From Alphaproteobacteria bacterium (GTDB lineage: Bacteria > Pseudomonadota > Alphaproteobacteria > JAAEOK01): 64,000 bases of DNA. How positions within the stretch are numbered: the first letter of the stretch is position 1; the number at the start of each line of letters is the position of its first letter. Where the stretch lies: assembly GCA_024244705.1 (NCBI GenBank), contig JAAEOK010000098.1, positions 149,597 to 213,596 on the forward strand. Reading direction: 5' to 3'. Below are positions 18,078-27,821 of the stretch, piece by piece. The notes beneath the pieces are model-generated. The model saw nothing but the letters and a program-made list of their open reading frames with translations, had not been told where the DNA came from and searched no databases. Made by a program: the position numbers and the translations under genes.

Positions 18078-18887
18078 ATGCCCTCGTTCTTTCTCGCAAC
18101 CGGACGCCTCACACTCTACGCATCGCTGACCGCGATTCTGGTGCCCATACAATTGGTGGCTATGGCCTTGAACCTGCCGCTGAAGAAGAAGGTTCCGTTC
18201 TTCTACCACGGTATGGTTTGTCGAATTCTCGGAATTCGGCGGATTGTCCGCGGCCGGATGTCGACCGTCCGGCCGACCCTATTCGTGTCGAACCACAGTT
18301 CCTACATGGACATCGAGGTGCTCGGCGCCGTCATCAACGGTTCATTCGTGGCCAAGAGCGAGGTCGCCGACTGGCCGGTCTTCGGAACCTTGGCGAAACT
18401 CCAGAATACGGTCTTCGTCGAACGCCGACCGCGTCAGGTCGGAGCGCAGCGCGAGGTCATGGCCGCGCGCATCGCAGTTAAGGAAAACCTTATCCTTTTC
18501 CCCGAAGGAACGAGCAACGACGGCAACCGGACTCTGCCCTTCAAGAGCGCACTGTTCAGCGTCGCCGAACTCGAGCACGAGGGACAGCCGATCACCGTGC
18601 AACCAGTCAGTATCGCTTATACCCACCTCGATGGCATACCGTTGGGACGCGATCTGCGCCCGCTCGTCGCCTGGTATGGGGATATGGACCTCGCGCCACA
18701 CCTATGGACATTGGTCGGGCTTGGGCGGCTGACCGTTCGAATCATCTTCCATGAACCGGTAACGATGGCGGATTTCAGCTCCCGCAAGGCGATGGCGGAA
18801 TATTGCTACCGGGTCGTTGCCGGCGGCGTCGCGGCGGCACTCTATGGCCGTCGGCAGCCCGAGATCGAGCTTCAAGCGGCGGCATGA
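18078..18887 (+). CDS. PlsC/OlsA-like 1-acyl-glycerol-type O-acyltransferase
   Basis: 269 residues with an N-terminal hydrophobic segment. The catalytic HX4D appears as NHSSYMD, the glycerol-phosphate-binding motif as FPEGTSND, and a third block as VEERRP-like FVERRPRQ. Such enzymes O-acylate lyso-lipids at the inner membrane. Paired with the OlsB-like gene, it likely adds the second fatty acid to lyso-ornithine lipid; phosphatidic acid synthesis is the alternative. The ATG at 18078 is chosen for an AGGAA 6 bases upstream. Confidence 0.85.
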   Translation: MPSFFLATGRLTLYASLTAILVPIQLVAMALNLPLKKKVPFFYHGMVCRILGIRRIVRGRMSTVRPTLFVSNHSSYMDIEVLGAVINGSFVAKSEVADWPVFGTLAKLQNTVFVERRPRQVGAQREVMAARIAVKENLILFPEGTSNDGNRTLPFKSALFSVAELEHEGQPITVQPVSIAYTHLDGIPLGRDLRPLVAWYGDMDLAPHLWTLVGLGRLTVRIIFHEPVTMADFSSRKAMAEYCYRVVAGGVAAALYGRRQPEIELQAAA

Positions 18888-18904
18888 TCGCGTCATCAAT
18901 CCGC

Positions 18905-18932
18905 TTGACTCCGGGTTTCGCCCTGATAGGGT
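18905..18932 (+). promoter_or_regulatory. Putative promoter of the miaB operon
   Basis: TTGACT (18905-18910), a 16-base spacer and TAGGGT (18927-18932), followed by a GCGCGCCC discriminator. The same TAGGGT plus CGCGCCC arrangement precedes the tRNA-Arg at 62847. Confidence 0.5.
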
Positions 18933-18981
18933 GCGCGCCCTCTCAACAGGACGGTGCGACCGGTAAGTGCGGGGAACGCTC

Positions 18982-20373
18982 GTGACCAAGCGCGTGTTCA
19001 TAAAGACCTATGGCTGCCAGATGAACGTCTACGATTCGGCGCGCATGACGGATATCCTGCGCTCGCTCGGCTACCAGCCCGTAGACCGCCCGGACGGCGC
19101 CGACATGGTCATCCTCAACACCTGCCACATCCGCGAGAAAGCGGCGGAGAAGGTCTATTCGGAATTGGGCCGACTGCGGCCGCTGAAGGTGGAACGCCGA
19201 CGTCGGGGTGGCGATATGATCGTCGCCGTCGCGGGGTGCGTGGCGCAAGCCGAAGGTGAGGAACTGCGCCGGCGCGCGCCCTATGTCGACATTGTTTTCG
19301 GGCCCCAGACCTATCACCGGCTGCCGGAAATGATCGCCCGCGCCGCCCGCACCGCGGGCGGCGAAGCGGTGCTCGATACGGAGTTTCCGGTCGAGAGCAA
19401 ATTCGACCTCCTGCCGCGCCAAATCGGCCCACGGGGGCCGAGCGCCTACCTGACCATTCAGGAGGGTTGCGACAAGTTCTGCACATTTTGCGTCGTCCCT
19501 TACACCCGCGGCGCCGAATTTTCGCGGCCGGTCGCCGACATCGTCGCCGAGGCTGAACGTCTTGTCGCCGCCGGGGCTCGCGAGGTCACGCTGCTCGGTC
19601 AGAACGTCAATGCTTATCACGGCGCCGCGCCGGCCGACGGCGGCCAAAACGAGTGGCGACTCGGGGCGTTGGTCCGCCGCGTCGCGGAGATCGACGGCCT
19701 CGACCGTATCCGCTACACGACGTCGCACCCACGTGACATGGATGACGACCTGATTGCCGCCCACGGCGACGTACCGGCGCTGATGCCATTCCTGCACCTT
19801 CCGGTCCAGTCGGGCTCCGACCGGATCCTGGCGGCGATGAACAGGCGCCACACGGCGACCGATTACTTGCGGACCGTCGACCGGCTTCGCCGGGCCAACC
19901 CCGATCTCGCCCTGTCGAGCGACTTCATCGTCGGCTATCCGGGCGAAACCGACGACGACTTCGCGGCGACGATGGCGCTGATCGAGCGGGTGGGATTCGC
20001 GCAGGCCTATTCCTTCAAATACAGTGCGCGGCCCGGAACGCCGGCGGCGCTCGATGTTCAGGTTCCCGAACACGTCAAATCGGCGCGGCTCGACGCCTTG
20101 CAAAGCCTCCTGGGACGGCAGCAGGACGCCTTCAACGAAGCGCTGATCGGCCGTACCGTCGATGTGCTGTTTGATCGCGCCGGGCGTCATAGCGGCCAGT
20201 TGGTGGGCCGCTCGCCATACAACCAGGCGATCCATGTCGAGGCGCCCGAAACCTATTATGGCGATATCGTCCCTGTCACCATTCTCGATCGCACCACGCA
20301 CAGTCTGAGGGGTATCATCGCCAGCCCTTCGGCGAGCGCGGCGACAGCCAGTGCGGAAAGGACCTCTGCTTGA
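18982..20373 (+). CDS. miaB: tRNA-2-methylthio-N6-dimethylallyladenosine synthase MiaB
   Basis: 463 residues. The UPF0004 domain has cysteines in [16 protein letters not shown] and VAGCVAQ; the radical-SAM cluster motif is CDKFCTFC; a C-terminal TRAM domain follows. It methylthiolates i6A37 of tRNAs using two Fe-S clusters, which fits with nfuA nearby. GTG 18982 is preferred over GTG 18967 because GGGGA lies 6 bases upstream. The stop overlaps the phoH start (TTGA). Confidence 0.96.
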   Translation: MTKRVFIKTYGCQMNVYDSARMTDILRSLGYQPVDRPDGADMVILNTCHIREKAAEKVYSELGRLRPLKVERRRRGGDMIVAVAGCVAQAEGEELRRRAPYVDIVFGPQTYHRLPEMIARAARTAGGEAVLDTEFPVESKFDLLPRQIGPRGPSAYLTIQEGCDKFCTFCVVPYTRGAEFSRPVADIVAEAERLVAAGAREVTLLGQNVNAYHGAAPADGGQNEWRLGALVRRVAEIDGLDRIRYTTSHPRDMDDDLIAAHGDVPALMPFLHLPVQSGSDRILAAMNRRHTATDYLRTVDRLRRANPDLALSSDFIVGYPGETDDDFAATMALIERVGFAQAYSFKYSARPGTPAALDVQVPEHVKSARLDALQSLLGRQQDAFNEALIGRTVDVLFDRAGRHSGQLVGRSPYNQAIHVEAPETYYGDIVPVTILDRTTHSLRGIIASPSASAATASAERTSA

Positions 20374-21365
20374 CCAGCGCGATCGCGGCCACCCACGACA
20401 ATCCCATTTTGCTGCAATTCGATGACAACAGCTTGCTGCCGCCCTTGTTCGGCGAGCATGACGAGCATCTGGCGCGCATCGAAGCGGCGCTCGGCGTTTC
20501 GGTGACGTCCCGCGGCAACCGGGTCGCCATCACCGGACCGGCGGATTCGGCGGATCTTGCCCGGGTCGCGCTTCAGCGCCTGTATCGCCGCCTCGAAGAC
20601 AACCTTGCCGTCGACGCCGCCGAAGTCGATGCGGCGATCCGATTGGCCGGTCACAGCCAAGCCACCGGTGGTCCGGGCGGAGATCTCACGGTGCGGACAC
20701 ACAAGCGCCAGGTTTCGCCGCGATCGCCGGCACAAGCCGCCTATATCTCGGCGCTGAGGGACACCGAGCTGGTATTCGGACTGGGCCCCGCCGGCACCGG
20801 CAAGACCTATCTTGCCGTCGCAACCGCGGTCGAGATGATGTCGACCGGGCAAATCGATCGCATCATCCTTTCGCGGCCCGCGGTCGAGGCCGGTGAAAGG
20901 CTTGGCTTCCTGCCCGGCGATGTGCGCGACAAAGTCGATCCCTATCTGCGGCCCCTTTATGATGCGCTGCACGACATGATGCCGTCGGACCACGTGATGA
21001 AGAGGCTCGATAGCGGAGAGATTGAAATCGCGCCTCTCGCCTTCATGCGCGGCCGCACGCTAAGTCACGCCTTCATTATTCTCGACGAGGGGCAAAATAC
21101 GACCGCGGTTCAGATGAAGATGTTTCTTACCCGCATCGGCGAAGGGTCGCGAATGGCGGTAACCGGGGATCTGAGCCAGATCGATCTGCCGGCCGGCACA
21201 AAATCCGGGCTTCATGAGGCGGTTGCGGTCCTGGAAGGTGTTCCTGGCGTCTCGACTATCCGTTTTACCGACGCCGACGTCGTACGGCATTCGCTGGTCA
21301 CTCGGATCGTACGCGCCTACGACGAGGCCGAACGGAACCGATCGTCGGGAGACGACAGGACGTGA
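20370..21365 (+). CDS. phoH: PhoH-like ATPase
   Basis: 331 residues. An N-terminal KH-like region precedes the P-loop [11 protein letters not shown] (about residue 138). Walker B-like [11 protein letters not shown] and [14 protein letters not shown] are typical of PhoH/YbeZ. It is functionally linked to YbeY in RNA metabolism. The start is a TTG overlapping the miaB stop, with GGAAAGG 8 bases upstream. Confidence 0.93.
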   Translation: MTSAIAATHDNPILLQFDDNSLLPPLFGEHDEHLARIEAALGVSVTSRGNRVAITGPADSADLARVALQRLYRRLEDNLAVDAAEVDAAIRLAGHSQATGGPGGDLTVRTHKRQVSPRSPAQAAYISALRDTELVFGLGPAGTGKTYLAVATAVEMMSTGQIDRIILSRPAVEAGERLGFLPGDVRDKVDPYLRPLYDALHDMMPSDHVMKRLDSGEIEIAPLAFMRGRTLSHAFIILDEGQNTTAVQMKMFLTRIGEGSRMAVTGDLSQIDLPAGTKSGLHEAVAVLEGVPGVSTIRFTDADVVRHSLVTRIVRAYDEAERNRSSGDDRT

Positions 21366-21871
21366 CCGTTTCCGTCGACGTGACTATCCCCTGTGGCGAC
21401 TGGCGCCAGCACCTGCCTCAAGCAACGGCGATTTGCCGCGCCGCCGCCCGTGCCGCCGTGGGTGGGAGTGTCGCCGCACCCCGCGGCGGAAACCTGGAAG
21501 TGAGCATCGTGCTCGCCGACGATCAATTGGTGCGGGCGCTCAACCGCGACTACCGCGGCTTCGACAAGGCGACCAATGTGCTGTCCTTTCCGTCCGACAA
21601 ACTGGACTCGCCGCCGTTAACCGAACCGTTGCTTCTCGGCGATATCGTGCTCGCCCATGAGACGATTATCCGCGAAGCCGGGTCGCGTGGGATCAGCATT
21701 CGCGATCACGTGTCGCACTTGGTTGTTCATGGCGTTCTGCACCTATTGGGCTATGATCATGAACGGAACAGCGATGCCGAGGCGATGGAGCGGGTCGAGG
21801 TTCGCATCCTGGCCGGGCTCGGTATCGGCGATCCATATCGGGTTGTTTCCATGCCCGCATTGGAGGCATAA
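21362..21871 (+). CDS. ybeY: Endoribonuclease YbeY
   Basis: 169 residues. The zinc site HGVLHLLGYDH and the upstream NRDYRGFDKATNVLSFP block identify YbeY, the rRNA maturation and quality-control endonuclease. GTG start overlaps the end of phoH. Confidence 0.95.
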   Translation: MTVSVDVTIPCGDWRQHLPQATAICRAAARAAVGGSVAAPRGGNLEVSIVLADDQLVRALNRDYRGFDKATNVLSFPSDKLDSPPLTEPLLLGDIVLAHETIIREAGSRGISIRDHVSHLVVHGVLHLLGYDHERNSDAEAMERVEVRILAGLGIGDPYRVVSMPALEA

Positions 21872-21886
21872 GATCGGCCACGCAAA

Positions 21887-22798
21887 ATGAGCGACGGCGA
21901 CAGTAGCAGCATATCGCGATCCAACGGAACGGTGCACGATTCGTCGATCGTGCAAACGATTTTGGAGTGGCTGCGCTTGCGGCGGCGGTCGCGCAACGGC
22001 GAAGCTTGGCGCGACACGATCGAAGAGCTGATCGATGAGCGGGAAGGCCCCCAAGCCGATATCGAGCCCGACGAACGGGTCCTTATCAAGAATATCCTCA
22101 ATCTCCACGACCTGACCGTGGAGGACGTGATGTGGCCGCGGACGGACATCGTCGCCATCGATGCGGATACTTCCTTGCAGGAGACCGTGGCGATCATGGT
22201 CAAGGCCGGACACTCCCGGTGTCCGGTCTATCGCGGCGTCCTCGACGACACCATCGGGATGATTCACATCAAGGATATCGTGCCGTTCCTCACCACCGCC
22301 GAGCTGGATTTCAACCTCGCCAAATGCGTCCGCCGGGTGCTGTTCGCGGCGCCGTCGATGCGGGTCTTGGATCTCCTGCTGCAGATGCGAAACAATCATA
22401 TCCACATGGCGCTGGTGGTCGACGAGTACGGCGGTATCGACGGCCTCGTGACGATCGAGGATCTGGTCGAGGAAATCGTCGGCGACATCGAGGACGAGCA
22501 TGACGATCCGGATGTCCCGTTGATTTCGGTCGGCAGCGATGAAACGATCACCGCCGACGCGCGGATCACGATCGAAGAGTTTGAGAATCTCGCCGGCGCG
22601 GTGCTCAACGAAGAAGAGCGCGAGGAGTTGGATACCCTGGGCGGGCTCGTTTTCTCCCTGGCCGGGCGCGTTCCCGGCCGCGGCGAATTGATCGCCCATC
22701 CGTCCGGCCTCGAGTTCGAAATCGTCGATGCCGATCCGCGGCGGATCCGGCGCCTCCGAATTCGCAACCTGTCTGCTGCCAAGCAAACCGTTGACTGA
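21887..22798 (+). CDS. CBS-domain CorC/HlyC-type protein
   Basis: 303 residues with no membrane domain: two CBS domains ([15 protein letters not shown] through [18 protein letters not shown]) and a C-terminal CorC_HlyC FAD-like domain ([18 protein letters not shown]). Such proteins, usually between ybeY and lnt, are linked to Mg/Co efflux; the exact role is not established. Ends inside the region where lnt may start. Confidence 0.9.
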   Translation: MSDGDSSSISRSNGTVHDSSIVQTILEWLRLRRRSRNGEAWRDTIEELIDEREGPQADIEPDERVLIKNILNLHDLTVEDVMWPRTDIVAIDADTSLQETVAIMVKAGHSRCPVYRGVLDDTIGMIHIKDIVPFLTTAELDFNLAKCVRRVLFAAPSMRVLDLLLQMRNNHIHMALVVDEYGGIDGLVTIEDLVEEIVGDIEDEHDDPDVPLISVGSDETITADARITIEEFENLAGAVLNEEEREELDTLGGLVFSLAGRVPGRGELIAHPSGLEFEIVDADPRRIRRLRIRNLSAAKQTVD

Positions 22799-22811
22799 GG
22801 CGACAGGCAAG

Positions 22812-24377
22812 GTGCAGGCGGTCGCCCTGCCCGCGCGCCTCGGCAATCTCGGCGGTTGGCGGCGACGCGGCGCTGCTTTGTTTCTCGGCGCGCTGATGAC
22901 GGCGGCGCTGACCCCCATTCACGTGGTCGTTGTGCTTGTGCCCGCCTTCGTCGGCCTGTTGTGGCTGCTCGACGCCAGCCGGACCCCGGTTTCGGCATTC
23001 GGTGCCGGATGGTGGTTCGGCCTCGGTTATTTTGTCCTCGGCCTTTATTGGATCGCCTTCGCACTGCTGACCGACGCCGCAAAGTTCGGCTGGATGGTGC
23101 CCTTCGCGGTCTTCGGGTTGGCCGCCGGGTTCGCGATTTATACCGGCCTCGTCACCCTCCTGGTGTGGTGGAGCGGGCTTCGCGGTCTACCCCGCGTCGT
23201 CCTGCTGGCCACGGCGTGGACGCTCGCCGAATTCGTCCGCGGCCAGCTCTTCACCGGATTCCCGTGGAACCTCATGGGCCAAGTATGGGCGTTTTCCGAT
23301 CAGGTCATTCAGGCAACAGCGATCGTGGGTGTCTACGGGCTCGGTTTCTTGACCGTGCTGGCGGCGGCCCTGCCGGCGCTGTGGTGGGAGTGGGAGCGCC
23401 CCGCCGCCAAGACGCTGGCTTGGGCCCTGCCCGTGGTCATCGTCGGTGTGTTGTGGATCGGCGGCAGCGCCCGGTTGGCCAATGCCGAGGTCACTCTGGT
23501 TCCCGACGTCAGACTCCGCATCGTCCAGCCGAACATAGAGCAGACCGAGAAATGGAAGCCGACGATGCGCGACAACCATCTCATCAAGACCATGCGGTTG
23601 ACCGCGGGCCCCGGTTGGGATCAGGTGTCGCATGTCATCTGGCCCGAGGCCGCCATACCATTTTTCATTGCCCAGGACGACGCCCGCCGCGCCGCGCTGG
23701 CACAGGTCATTCCCGGCAATGGTTTGTTGCTGACCGGCGCCCCGCGAATCGACCAACAGGCGGCCACGGCGCGCGTATGGAACGCGCTTCATGCGATCGA
23801 TCCGCAGGGCACGGTCGTCGCCACCTACGACAAGTTTCACCTCGTCCCCTTCGGCGAATATGTGCCGTTTCGTTCGGTCTTGCCGATCGACAAGATTACC
23901 GCCGGCGCCGGCGACTTCTCTGCCGGTCCCGGGGTTCGCACGCTGTCGCTGGCCGGGCTACCGCCGTTCAGCCCGCTGATTTGCTATGAGGGCATTTTTC
24001 CCGGCGCCGTCGCCGATCGATCCGATCGTCCCCAATGGCTGCTCAATGTCACCAACGACGCCTGGTTCGGCATCACCGCGGGGCCGCATCAGCATTTCGC
24101 CGCGGTGCGGCTGCGGGCGATCGAAGAAGGTTTGCCACTGGTCCGTGCAGCCAACAATGGCATCTCGGCCGTCGTCGACCCTTTCGGACGCGTCTTGGCG
24201 CGGCTCGAGCTTGGCGATGAGGGCGTGCTCGATGTCGAACTTCCGCGTCCGCTGGCCACCCCAACGCCTTTCGCCGGCTATGGAAATGGGCTCGTAGTTG
24301 GAGGGCTGGCCATTCTTGGCGTGCTGCTGCTGCTCTACGCGATTTCCACACGCCGGCGGAAATCGCAGTTGTCCTAA
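22812..24377 (+). CDS. lnt: Apolipoprotein N-acyltransferase
   Basis: 521 residues: about 6 membrane helices followed by a periplasmic nitrilase-type domain. The catalytic triad candidates are Glu in WPEAAIPFF, Lys in [11 protein letters not shown] and Cys in ICYEGIFPG. It N-acylates the lipid-modified cysteine of lipoproteins. The start is uncertain: GTG 22812 gives the usual length before the first helix, while TTG 22791, overlapping the corC end, is also possible. Confidence 0.94.
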   Translation: MQAVALPARLGNLGGWRRRGAALFLGALMTAALTPIHVVVVLVPAFVGLLWLLDASRTPVSAFGAGWWFGLGYFVLGLYWIAFALLTDAAKFGWMVPFAVFGLAAGFAIYTGLVTLLVWWSGLRGLPRVVLLATAWTLAEFVRGQLFTGFPWNLMGQVWAFSDQVIQATAIVGVYGLGFLTVLAAALPALWWEWERPAAKTLAWALPVVIVGVLWIGGSARLANAEVTLVPDVRLRIVQPNIEQTEKWKPTMRDNHLIKTMRLTAGPGWDQVSHVIWPEAAIPFFIAQDDARRAALAQVIPGNGLLLTGAPRIDQQAATARVWNALHAIDPQGTVVATYDKFHLVPFGEYVPFRSVLPIDKITAGAGDFSAGPGVRTLSLAGLPPFSPLICYEGIFPGAVADRSDRPQWLLNVTNDAWFGITAGPHQHFAAVRLRAIEEGLPLVRAANNGISAVVDPFGRVLARLELGDEGVLDVELPRPLATPTPFAGYGNGLVVGGLAILGVLLLLYAISTRRRKSQLS

Positions 24378-24381
24378 AGAG

Positions 24382-24399
24382 CTAGAAGGTACCTTTTAG
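24382..24399. promoter_or_regulatory. 18-bp near-perfect palindrome after lnt
   Basis: CTAGAAGGTACCTTTTAG reads almost the same on both strands (core AAGGTACCTT is perfect). It lies 5 bases after the lnt stop and about 20 bases upstream of the XRE promoter. It could be an operator; it lacks the stem-loop plus T-run of a terminator. Confidence 0.35.
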
Positions 24400-24420
24400 A
24401 TTCCGCAAAGCACGTAACGG

Positions 24421-24449
24421 TTGACTGACAGTTTTGTAAAAAATACAAA
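24421..24449 (+). promoter_or_regulatory. Promoter and overlapping inverted repeat of the XRE regulator gene
   Basis: TTGACT (24421-24426), a 17-base spacer and TACAAA (24444-24449) form a good sigma-70-type promoter. A perfect inverted repeat, TTTGTA (24433-24438) and TACAAA (24444-24449) with 5 A between, covers the -10 box, where a repressor would block transcription. Autoregulation by the downstream XRE protein is the obvious hypothesis. Confidence 0.6.
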
Positions 24450-24486
24450 CACTCCGTGGACTGACATTCAATGTCGAGAGAATCCA

Positions 24487-24966
24487 ATGGCAAAACCAAA
24501 ACGAGGCCGGGGTGCCCGCAAGGCACGCTACAGTAGCGAGCGGCCAAACCCGGTCGATATCCACGTCGGAGGTCGGGTTCGATTGCGTCGAACGATGCTT
24601 GGCATGAGCCAGGAAAAATTGGGCGAGGCGATCGGGCTAACCTTTCAGCAAGTTCAAAAGTATGAACGCGGCACCAATCGTATCGGGTCGAGCCGGCTCT
24701 TCGAGCTCAGCCGTGTGCTCGACGTTCCGATAACCTTCTTTTTCGACGATATGGCGCCGCAAGTCGCAAGCAAGTCGCACCGAGCCAGTGCCGGCTTGGC
24801 CGAGAAGGCCGGTCCGGCATATGAGACAGAGACCCTCGCACGGCGCGAGACTCTGGAACTCATGCGCAACTATTACCAGGTCGTCGATCCGACCGTGCGC
24901 AAGCGCATCTTCGAGCTGGTGAAAGCGTTGGCCAGGGCCACCGGCGGAAAAAAAGGGAAGAAATAG
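24487..24966 (+). CDS. XRE-family transcriptional regulator (PhrR-like)
   Basis: 159 residues. A helix-turn-helix domain (VRLRRTMLGMSQEKLGEAI then LTFQQVQKYERGTNRIGSS) lies at about residues 20-75, followed by a C-terminal helical part and a Lys-rich end (GGKKGKK). Relatives sit before metK in many alphaproteobacteria (PhrR-like). ATG 24487 has a GAGAG-type site upstream; an upstream in-frame start at the -35 box is not credible. Confidence 0.88.
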   Translation: MAKPKRGRGARKARYSSERPNPVDIHVGGRVRLRRTMLGMSQEKLGEAIGLTFQQVQKYERGTNRIGSSRLFELSRVLDVPITFFFDDMAPQVASKSHRASAGLAEKAGPAYETETLARRETLELMRNYYQVVDPTVRKRIFELVKALARATGGKKGKK

Positions 24967-24972
24967 CAGAGG

Positions 24973-25009
24973 GGTGAGGTGACCGGCGCCTGCCGCAAGC
25001 CACCTCACC
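24973..25009 (+). promoter_or_regulatory. Hairpin in the long metK leader
   Basis: A perfect 9-bp stem, GGTGAGGTG (24973-24981) with CACCTCACC (25001-25009), encloses a nested CGGC-GCCT-GCCG hairpin. It lies in a 276-base gap before metK. No T-run follows. It may be the 3' end of the XRE transcript or part of a metK leader structure. I cannot match it to any SAM-binding riboswitch consensus by eye. Confidence 0.4.
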
Positions 25010-25242
25010 GCCAATTCGGGAAACCGCCAACCACCCCGGACCGCCGCCCGATTTCGCGGCGCACGTTCGGCGATTTGTCGCGACGGCGATGGGCGACCGG
25101 TGTCGGCCATGAAACCGACTCGAAAGCTCTTGACGTGCCAGGGGCGGGGCTGCAACAAGATCGCGCCGTTGCCGACGCCGGCTGCCCATCGCCGGACGAC
25201 CGCGGCGCCAATTTGTGCCCGTTGCAAGCATCGAGAAGTTCT

Positions 25243-26418
25243 GTGACCAGATCCTCTTACCTGTTTACCAGCGAATCGGTTTCGGAAGGCCATCCGGATA
25301 AGGTTTGCGACCGGATATCGGATGCCATCGTCGACGCCTACCTGACGGCGGACCCGTTATCCCGTGTCGCCTGCGAGACTCTCGTCACGACCAACCGGAT
25401 CGTGTTGGCCGGCGAAGTGCGTGGCCCGGATTCGGTTACCCGCGACCTCGTGGAAGATATTGCCCGGGCCAGCGTGCGCGAGATCGGCTACGAGCAGGAA
25501 GGCTTCCACTGGAAATTCGCCGAATTCGAAAACTACATCCACGCGCAATCGAGCGACATCGCCCAGGGTGTCGACGCCAGCGGCAACAAGGACGAAGGCG
25601 CCGGTGACCAGGGCATCATGTTCGGCTATGCCTGCGATGAAACCGAAGCGCTAATGCCGGCGCCGATCCACCTGGCGCACAGCATTCTGAGATCGCTGGC
25701 CGAGGCGCGTCATTCGGGCGCCGAGCCCGGCCTCGGGCCTGACGCCAAGAGTCAGGTTACGCTGCGCTATGAGAACGGCAAGCCCGCCGCCGCGGCCTCG
25801 ATCGTCGTTTCGACCCAGCACGCCGAGGATCTGGATCAGGACCAGGTGCGCCAAGTCGTGCGGCCTCACGTCGAGAACGTGCTTCCCGACGGCTGGATGT
25901 GCGCCGAGGACGAGTTCTACGTCAATCCAACCGGCCGGTTCGTGATCGGCGGTCCCGACGGTGACGCCGGACTGACCGGTCGCAAGATTATCGTCGACAC
26001 CTACGGCGGCGCGGCCCCTCATGGCGGCGGCGCCTTTTCGGGCAAGGACCCGACCAAGGTCGACCGCTCGGCGGCCTACGCCGCGCGGTACCTGGCCAAG
26101 AACGTCGTCGCCGCAGGCCTGGCGCGGAAATGCACGATCCAGCTATCCTACGCCATTGGCGTATCGAAGCCGCTGTCGGTCTATCTCGATACCCATGACA
26201 CCGGAGAGGTCGACGAGACGAAGCTCGCCCGCACGCTGTGTGATGCCGTCGACCTTTCGCCGCGGGGGATTCGCGAGCACCTCAAACTCAGCCGCCCGAT
26301 CTACGCCCGCACCTCGGCATACGGCCATTTCGGTCGCACGCCGGAGCCCGATGGCGGATTCTCCTGGGAGCGCACCGACCTCGTCGATGATTTGCGTTCT
26401 GAATTCGGCGAACGCTAG
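25243..26418 (+). CDS. metK: S-adenosylmethionine synthase
   Basis: 391 residues. [21 protein letters not shown] at the start, [14 protein letters not shown] and [16 protein letters not shown] are the family signatures. It makes SAM from Met and ATP, which feeds the SAM-dependent enzymes nearby (MiaB, TrmB). The start is GTG 25243 with CGAGAAG upstream; the frame is open back to 24979 but that part is not conserved. Confidence 0.97.
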   Translation: MTRSSYLFTSESVSEGHPDKVCDRISDAIVDAYLTADPLSRVACETLVTTNRIVLAGEVRGPDSVTRDLVEDIARASVREIGYEQEGFHWKFAEFENYIHAQSSDIAQGVDASGNKDEGAGDQGIMFGYACDETEALMPAPIHLAHSILRSLAEARHSGAEPGLGPDAKSQVTLRYENGKPAAAASIVVSTQHAEDLDQDQVRQVVRPHVENVLPDGWMCAEDEFYVNPTGRFVIGGPDGDAGLTGRKIIVDTYGGAAPHGGGAFSGKDPTKVDRSAAYAARYLAKNVVAAGLARKCTIQLSYAIGVSKPLSVYLDTHDTGEVDETKLARTLCDAVDLSPRGIREHLKLSRPIYARTSAYGHFGRTPEPDGGFSWERTDLVDDLRSEFGER

Positions 26419-26460
26419 AGCCATCGCCGCGACGTCGCAGGAGCGTTCGCGCCACCGCTG

Positions 26461-27177
26461 ATGTCCGATCAGCGCCGCCCACCCCGCGATCACGATTTTC
26501 ACGGCCGCCGTCACGGCCGCCGCCTGCGGCCGAAACGCCAAGCCTTGCTTGATCGGGAATTGCCGCGATTGGCGATCACCCTGCCGCCGCGGCCGTACCT
26601 CGATCCGGCGACGTTGTTCGGAGCCTCCTGCCGCCATTTCGAGATCGAGATCGGGTTCGGCGCCGGCGAGCATCTGGTGGCGCGGGCCGAGGCCCTGCCC
26701 GCGGTCGGTTTCATCGGTTGCGAAGCCTATATCAACGGCGTAGCCCGGCTCATCGACCACATATCGGAGCGCGGCGTGACCAATATTCGCATCTGGCCGG
26801 ACGATGCGCGGCGGCTGTTGCCGATGCTGGCTACGGCCTCATTCGCCCGCGCCTGCATCCTGTTCCCCGATCCGTGGCCCAAGGCCCGCCATGCCAAGCG
26901 CCGGCTGATCTCGGCCGAGACCCTGGATGCTTTGGCCCGTATTCTGGCCGACGATGGAGAACTCCGTTTGGCAAGCGACGACATGGCCTATATTCGCGCC
27001 ATCCTGCTCCACCTGCGGCGCCACCCGGAATTCACCTGGTCGGCTAGCGGGCCGGCCGATTGGCGGCACCGGCCCGACGGCTGGCTGGAGACCCGCTACG
27101 AGCGCAAGGCCATCGAGCAGGGGCGCCGGACGATTTACCTCACCGCCCGCCGGGAACCCCGCCAGCCGGTGCGATAG
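26461..27177 (+). CDS. trmB: tRNA (guanine-N7-)-methyltransferase TrmB
   Basis: 238 residues. Basic N-terminus (HGRRHGRRLRPKRQ), SAM motif EIGFGAGEHLV, and the substrate and catalytic block FPDPWPKARHAKRRL are diagnostic. It makes m7G46 in tRNA. Confidence 0.95.
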   Translation: MSDQRRPPRDHDFHGRRHGRRLRPKRQALLDRELPRLAITLPPRPYLDPATLFGASCRHFEIEIGFGAGEHLVARAEALPAVGFIGCEAYINGVARLIDHISERGVTNIRIWPDDARRLLPMLATASFARACILFPDPWPKARHAKRRLISAETLDALARILADDGELRLASDDMAYIRAILLHLRRHPEFTWSASGPADWRHRPDGWLETRYERKAIEQGRRTIYLTARREPRQPVR

Positions 27178-27247
27178 ACCTTGAAGAAACGCTTGAAATG
27201 CGTATATTCACCGGCAATCCCATAGGGTCGATCGTCATCGACCAAGA

Positions 27248-27284
27248 AAAACAAAGGGTGGGCCCTGGGCCCGCCTTTTTGTTT
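27248..27284 (+). terminator. Intrinsic terminator or attenuator before rimP
   Basis: AAACAAAGG, then GGGCCC-T-GGGCCC, then CC and TTTTTGTTT form a GC-rich hairpin extended by an A/T stem and ending in a T-run. It lies between trmB and rimP, so it could end trmB transcripts or attenuate the rimP-nusA-infB operon. A similar hairpin in this place is familiar from other alphaproteobacteria. Confidence 0.75.
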
Positions 27285-27309
27285 GGGAAAGCCGTAATAG
27301 GAGACCCAC

Positions 27310-27810
27310 TTGGCGGAAGCAGCGCTTGCCGACCGCGTCGCAGACCTGATCGCCCCGTCGCTCACCGCGTTGGGTTACGCAATCGTCCGCGTACAGCTGA
27401 CAGGAACCAAACGCCGGACGCTGCAGATTATGGCCGAACGCAGCGACGCACGGCAGATGACCGTCGATGATTGCGCCGAGATCAGCCGCAACGTATCGGC
27501 GATCTTGGACGTCGATGATCTCATTCACGGCTCCTACACGCTAGAGGTGAGTTCGCCCGGCATCGACCGGCCGCTGGTCAAGCCGCAGGATTACGAAACC
27601 TTCGCGGGTCATCAGGCGCGGATCGAGTTGGTCGATCAAATCGCCGGCCGGCGCCGGTTTCAAGGCCGACTGATGGGCCTCGATGCGGGAAACGTGAGAG
27701 TTGAACTGGCGGATGGGACGGTTGATCTGCCGATCGATCGAATCGCCCGTGCCAAATTGATCCTGACCGACGAATTGCTCGCCGAGTCACAGCAACAACA
27801 GAAAGATTGA
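27310..27810 (+). CDS. rimP: Ribosome maturation factor RimP
   Basis: 166 residues. DCAEISRNVSAILDVDD and LEVSSPGIDRPL are typical of RimP, which helps 30S assembly. Start TTG 27310 with AGGAGA 5 bases upstream. First gene of the rimP-nusA-ylxR-infB operon. Confidence 0.94.
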   Translation: MAEAALADRVADLIAPSLTALGYAIVRVQLTGTKRRTLQIMAERSDARQMTVDDCAEISRNVSAILDVDDLIHGSYTLEVSSPGIDRPLVKPQDYETFAGHQARIELVDQIAGRRRFQGRLMGLDAGNVRVELADGTVDLPIDRIARAKLILTDELLAESQQQQKD

Positions 27811-27821
27811 ACGGATAGATT

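Noticed and set aside
24967..25242. Known SAM riboswitch before metK
   Set aside because: A structured leader exists, but I could not match any known SAM-sensing consensus, so no riboswitch is called.
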